Shown here: one piece after another, positions 5,445 through 6,401 of the stretch
Layout: each line of letters starts with the position of its first letter
Numbering within the stretch: the first letter of the stretch is position 1
Program-made: the position numbers and the translations under genes
Notes under the pieces: model-generated
What the model saw: the letters and a program-made list of their open reading frames with translations, nothing else
The model's database searches: none
What the model was told of the DNA's origin: nothing
DNA from: Deinococcus sp.
GTDB taxonomy: Bacteria; Deinococcota; Deinococci; JACQHA01
Direction: 5' to 3'
DNA: 6,401 nucleotides
NCBI GenBank assembly: GCA_016199255.1
Contig: JACQHA010000284.1
Coordinates: forward strand, 1-6,401

Positions 5445-6158
5445 ATGGCAGTACATCCTGTTCCCACTGTCAGGTACTTAGCTGGGCTCATTACTCTCGC
5501 TTTGGCCGTAGCGCTAGCCCAAGATCCCTTCGAGACGGCCCGGCAGGCCATGGTGGAGAACCAGATTGTGTCCCGGGGGGTGCAAGACGCTAGAGTGCTG
5601 GAGGCCATGCGCACCGTGCCCCGCCACCAGTTCGTCTCCCCTGACCGGGCAGCCCTGGCCTACGGCGACTATCCCCTGGAGATTGGCTTCGGCCAGACCA
5701 TTAGCCAGCCCTACGTTGTGGCGTACATGACCGAACTGCTCCAGCCACAGCCGGAGCAGGTGATGCTGGAAATCGGCACCGGCAGCGGCTACCAGGCAGC
5801 GGTGCTGGCGGAGCTGGTGGCCCAGGTGTACACCATTGAAATCATCCCCGAGCTGGGCGAGTCGGCGCGCCTCCGTCTGGAGCAGCTGGGCTACCAGAAC
5901 ATCCAGGTGCGCATTGCCGACGGCTGGTTCGGCTGGCCTGAAGCAGCGCCCTTCGATGGGATCATTGTCACTGCCGCAGCGCCTCAGATCCCGCCGCCCC
6001 TGATTGAGCAGCTCAAGCCCGGGGGGCGGATGGTGATCCCGGTGGGGCCGCCCTTGGGCGCCCAGAACCTGGTGCTGGTGGAGAAGGCGGCAGACGGCAC
6101 GGTTACCACCCGGACCTTGCTCCCGGTGCGCTTCGTGCCCTTTGTCCGCGGCCCGTGA
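5445..6158 (+). CDS. pcm: protein-L-isoaspartate O-methyltransferase with a signal peptide
   Basis: This 237-residue protein belongs to the PCMT family, which methylates isoaspartyl residues formed by protein ageing with S-adenosylmethionine, so that they can return to aspartate. Family marks in order are MVENQIVSRGVQDARVLEAM near residues 36-55, PRHQFV after it, GFGQTISQP at 81-89 with the active-site-region serine of TISQP, the SAM-binding glycine loop EIGTGSGYQ at 109-117, YTIEI of the next strand, FDGIIVTAAAP at 170-180, LKPGGRMVIPVG at 190-201, and the C-terminal LLPVRFVPFV. The core is of normal length and no key motif is missing. Residues 1-25 add an uncommon N-terminus, with one arginine, a hydrophobic stretch (LAGLITLALAVALA) and a likely cleavage before QDPFE. 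The protein is therefore probably exported or membrane-tethered. Its supply of SAM outside the cytoplasm is unclear. The stop overlaps the next gene by four bases. The family call is firm, the location is inferred. Confidence 0.93.
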   Translation: MAVHPVPTVRYLAGLITLALAVALAQDPFETARQAMVENQIVSRGVQDARVLEAMRTVPRHQFVSPDRAALAYGDYPLEIGFGQTISQPYVVAYMTELLQPQPEQVMLEIGTGSGYQAAVLAELVAQVYTIEIIPELGESARLRLEQLGYQNIQVRIADGWFGWPEAAPFDGIIVTAAAPQIPPPLIEQLKPGGRMVIPVGPPLGAQNLVLVEKAADGTVTTRTLLPVRFVPFVRGP

Positions 6159-6401
6159 CCTGGCCAGCGCCCCTCTTGCCCTGGAGCGTCGCCGCCGTGG
6201 CGGCAGCGCTGTTGAGTTTTGAGGTGGCGCTAACCCGCATCTACGCCTTCACCCAGTGGAGCTACCTGGCGTACATGGTGATCAGCCTGGCCCTCTTGGG
6301 CTTTGGCGCCAGCGGGACGGCCCTGGTGCTATTACGCCGGCAGGCATTGCGCGCGCCGCGCTCAGTATTTATTGGCTGTGCCCTGGCCTGCGCCTTGAGC
6401 A
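6155..6401 (+). CDS. polytopic membrane protein, N-terminus of a spermidine synthase-like fusion (cut by window end)
   Basis: A GTG at 6155 overlaps the TGA of the methyltransferase gene (GTGA), and the frame stays open to the window edge, giving 82 residues. The visible part starts MTWPAPLLPWS and has a hydrophobic segment with the phrase LLSFEVALTRIYAF. Then comes WSYLAYMVISLALLGFGASG, followed by the basic loop LRRQALRAPR and the start of another hydrophobic segment. The FEVALTRI and ISLALLGFGASG phrases are typical of the N-terminal membrane domain of large bacterial proteins annotated as fused or membrane spermidine synthases (SAM-fold aminopropyltransferase-like C-terminus). That catalytic part lies beyond this window, so activity cannot be judged. 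No good ribosome site is visible, which fits translational coupling through the overlap. A GTG at 6197 in the same frame is a less likely start. Confidence 0.72.
   Translation, partial: MTWPAPLLPWSVAAVAAALLSFEVALTRIYAFTQWSYLAYMVISLALLGFGASGTALVLLRRQALRAPRSVFIGCALACALS

Overview
The window is GC-rich bacterial DNA with every supported gene on the + strand. It holds two transcriptional blocks. The style is exported Asp-box (BNR) propellers, a membrane-anchored multiheme cytochrome c, short intergenic gaps and strong AGGAGG ribosome sites. This resembles environmental Chloroflexota (Anaerolineae-like) or a similar deep-branching, often thermophilic lineage. That placement is an inference from gene content, not from a marker gene.

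Block 1 (about 20-5241) starts with a possible extended -10 promoter. It encodes a 928-residue secreted protein with an N-terminal jelly-roll-like domain and 13 clear Asp-boxes plus one degenerate one, consistent with two seven-bladed propellers. Next come an 11-codon ORF behind a perfect AGGAGG, a membrane-anchored cytochrome with five CxxCH haem motifs, and a 135-residue secreted mini-propeller with only two Asp-boxes. The mini-propeller start lies inside the end of the cytochrome gene. An unused AGGAGG and a perfectly formed 11-bp hairpin follow the mini-propeller. The layout suggests an extracytoplasmic redox module: a cytochrome held at the membrane and flanked by secreted propeller proteins that could be scaffolds, binding partners or carbohydrate-active subunits.

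Block 2 (about 5396-6401) starts after a gap of about 250 bases. It encodes a protein-L-isoaspartate O-methyltransferase with a predicted signal peptide. Its stop codon overlaps (GTGA) the start of a polytopic membrane protein that resembles the N-terminus of membrane-fused spermidine synthase-like proteins and is cut by the window edge.

The points most worth a second look are the propeller-cytochrome-propeller operon, the short ORF that takes the strong ribosome site in front of the cytochrome, the apparently shortened second propeller gene with an orphan ribosome site after it, and the exported methyltransferase coupled to a membrane aminopropyltransferase-like gene.
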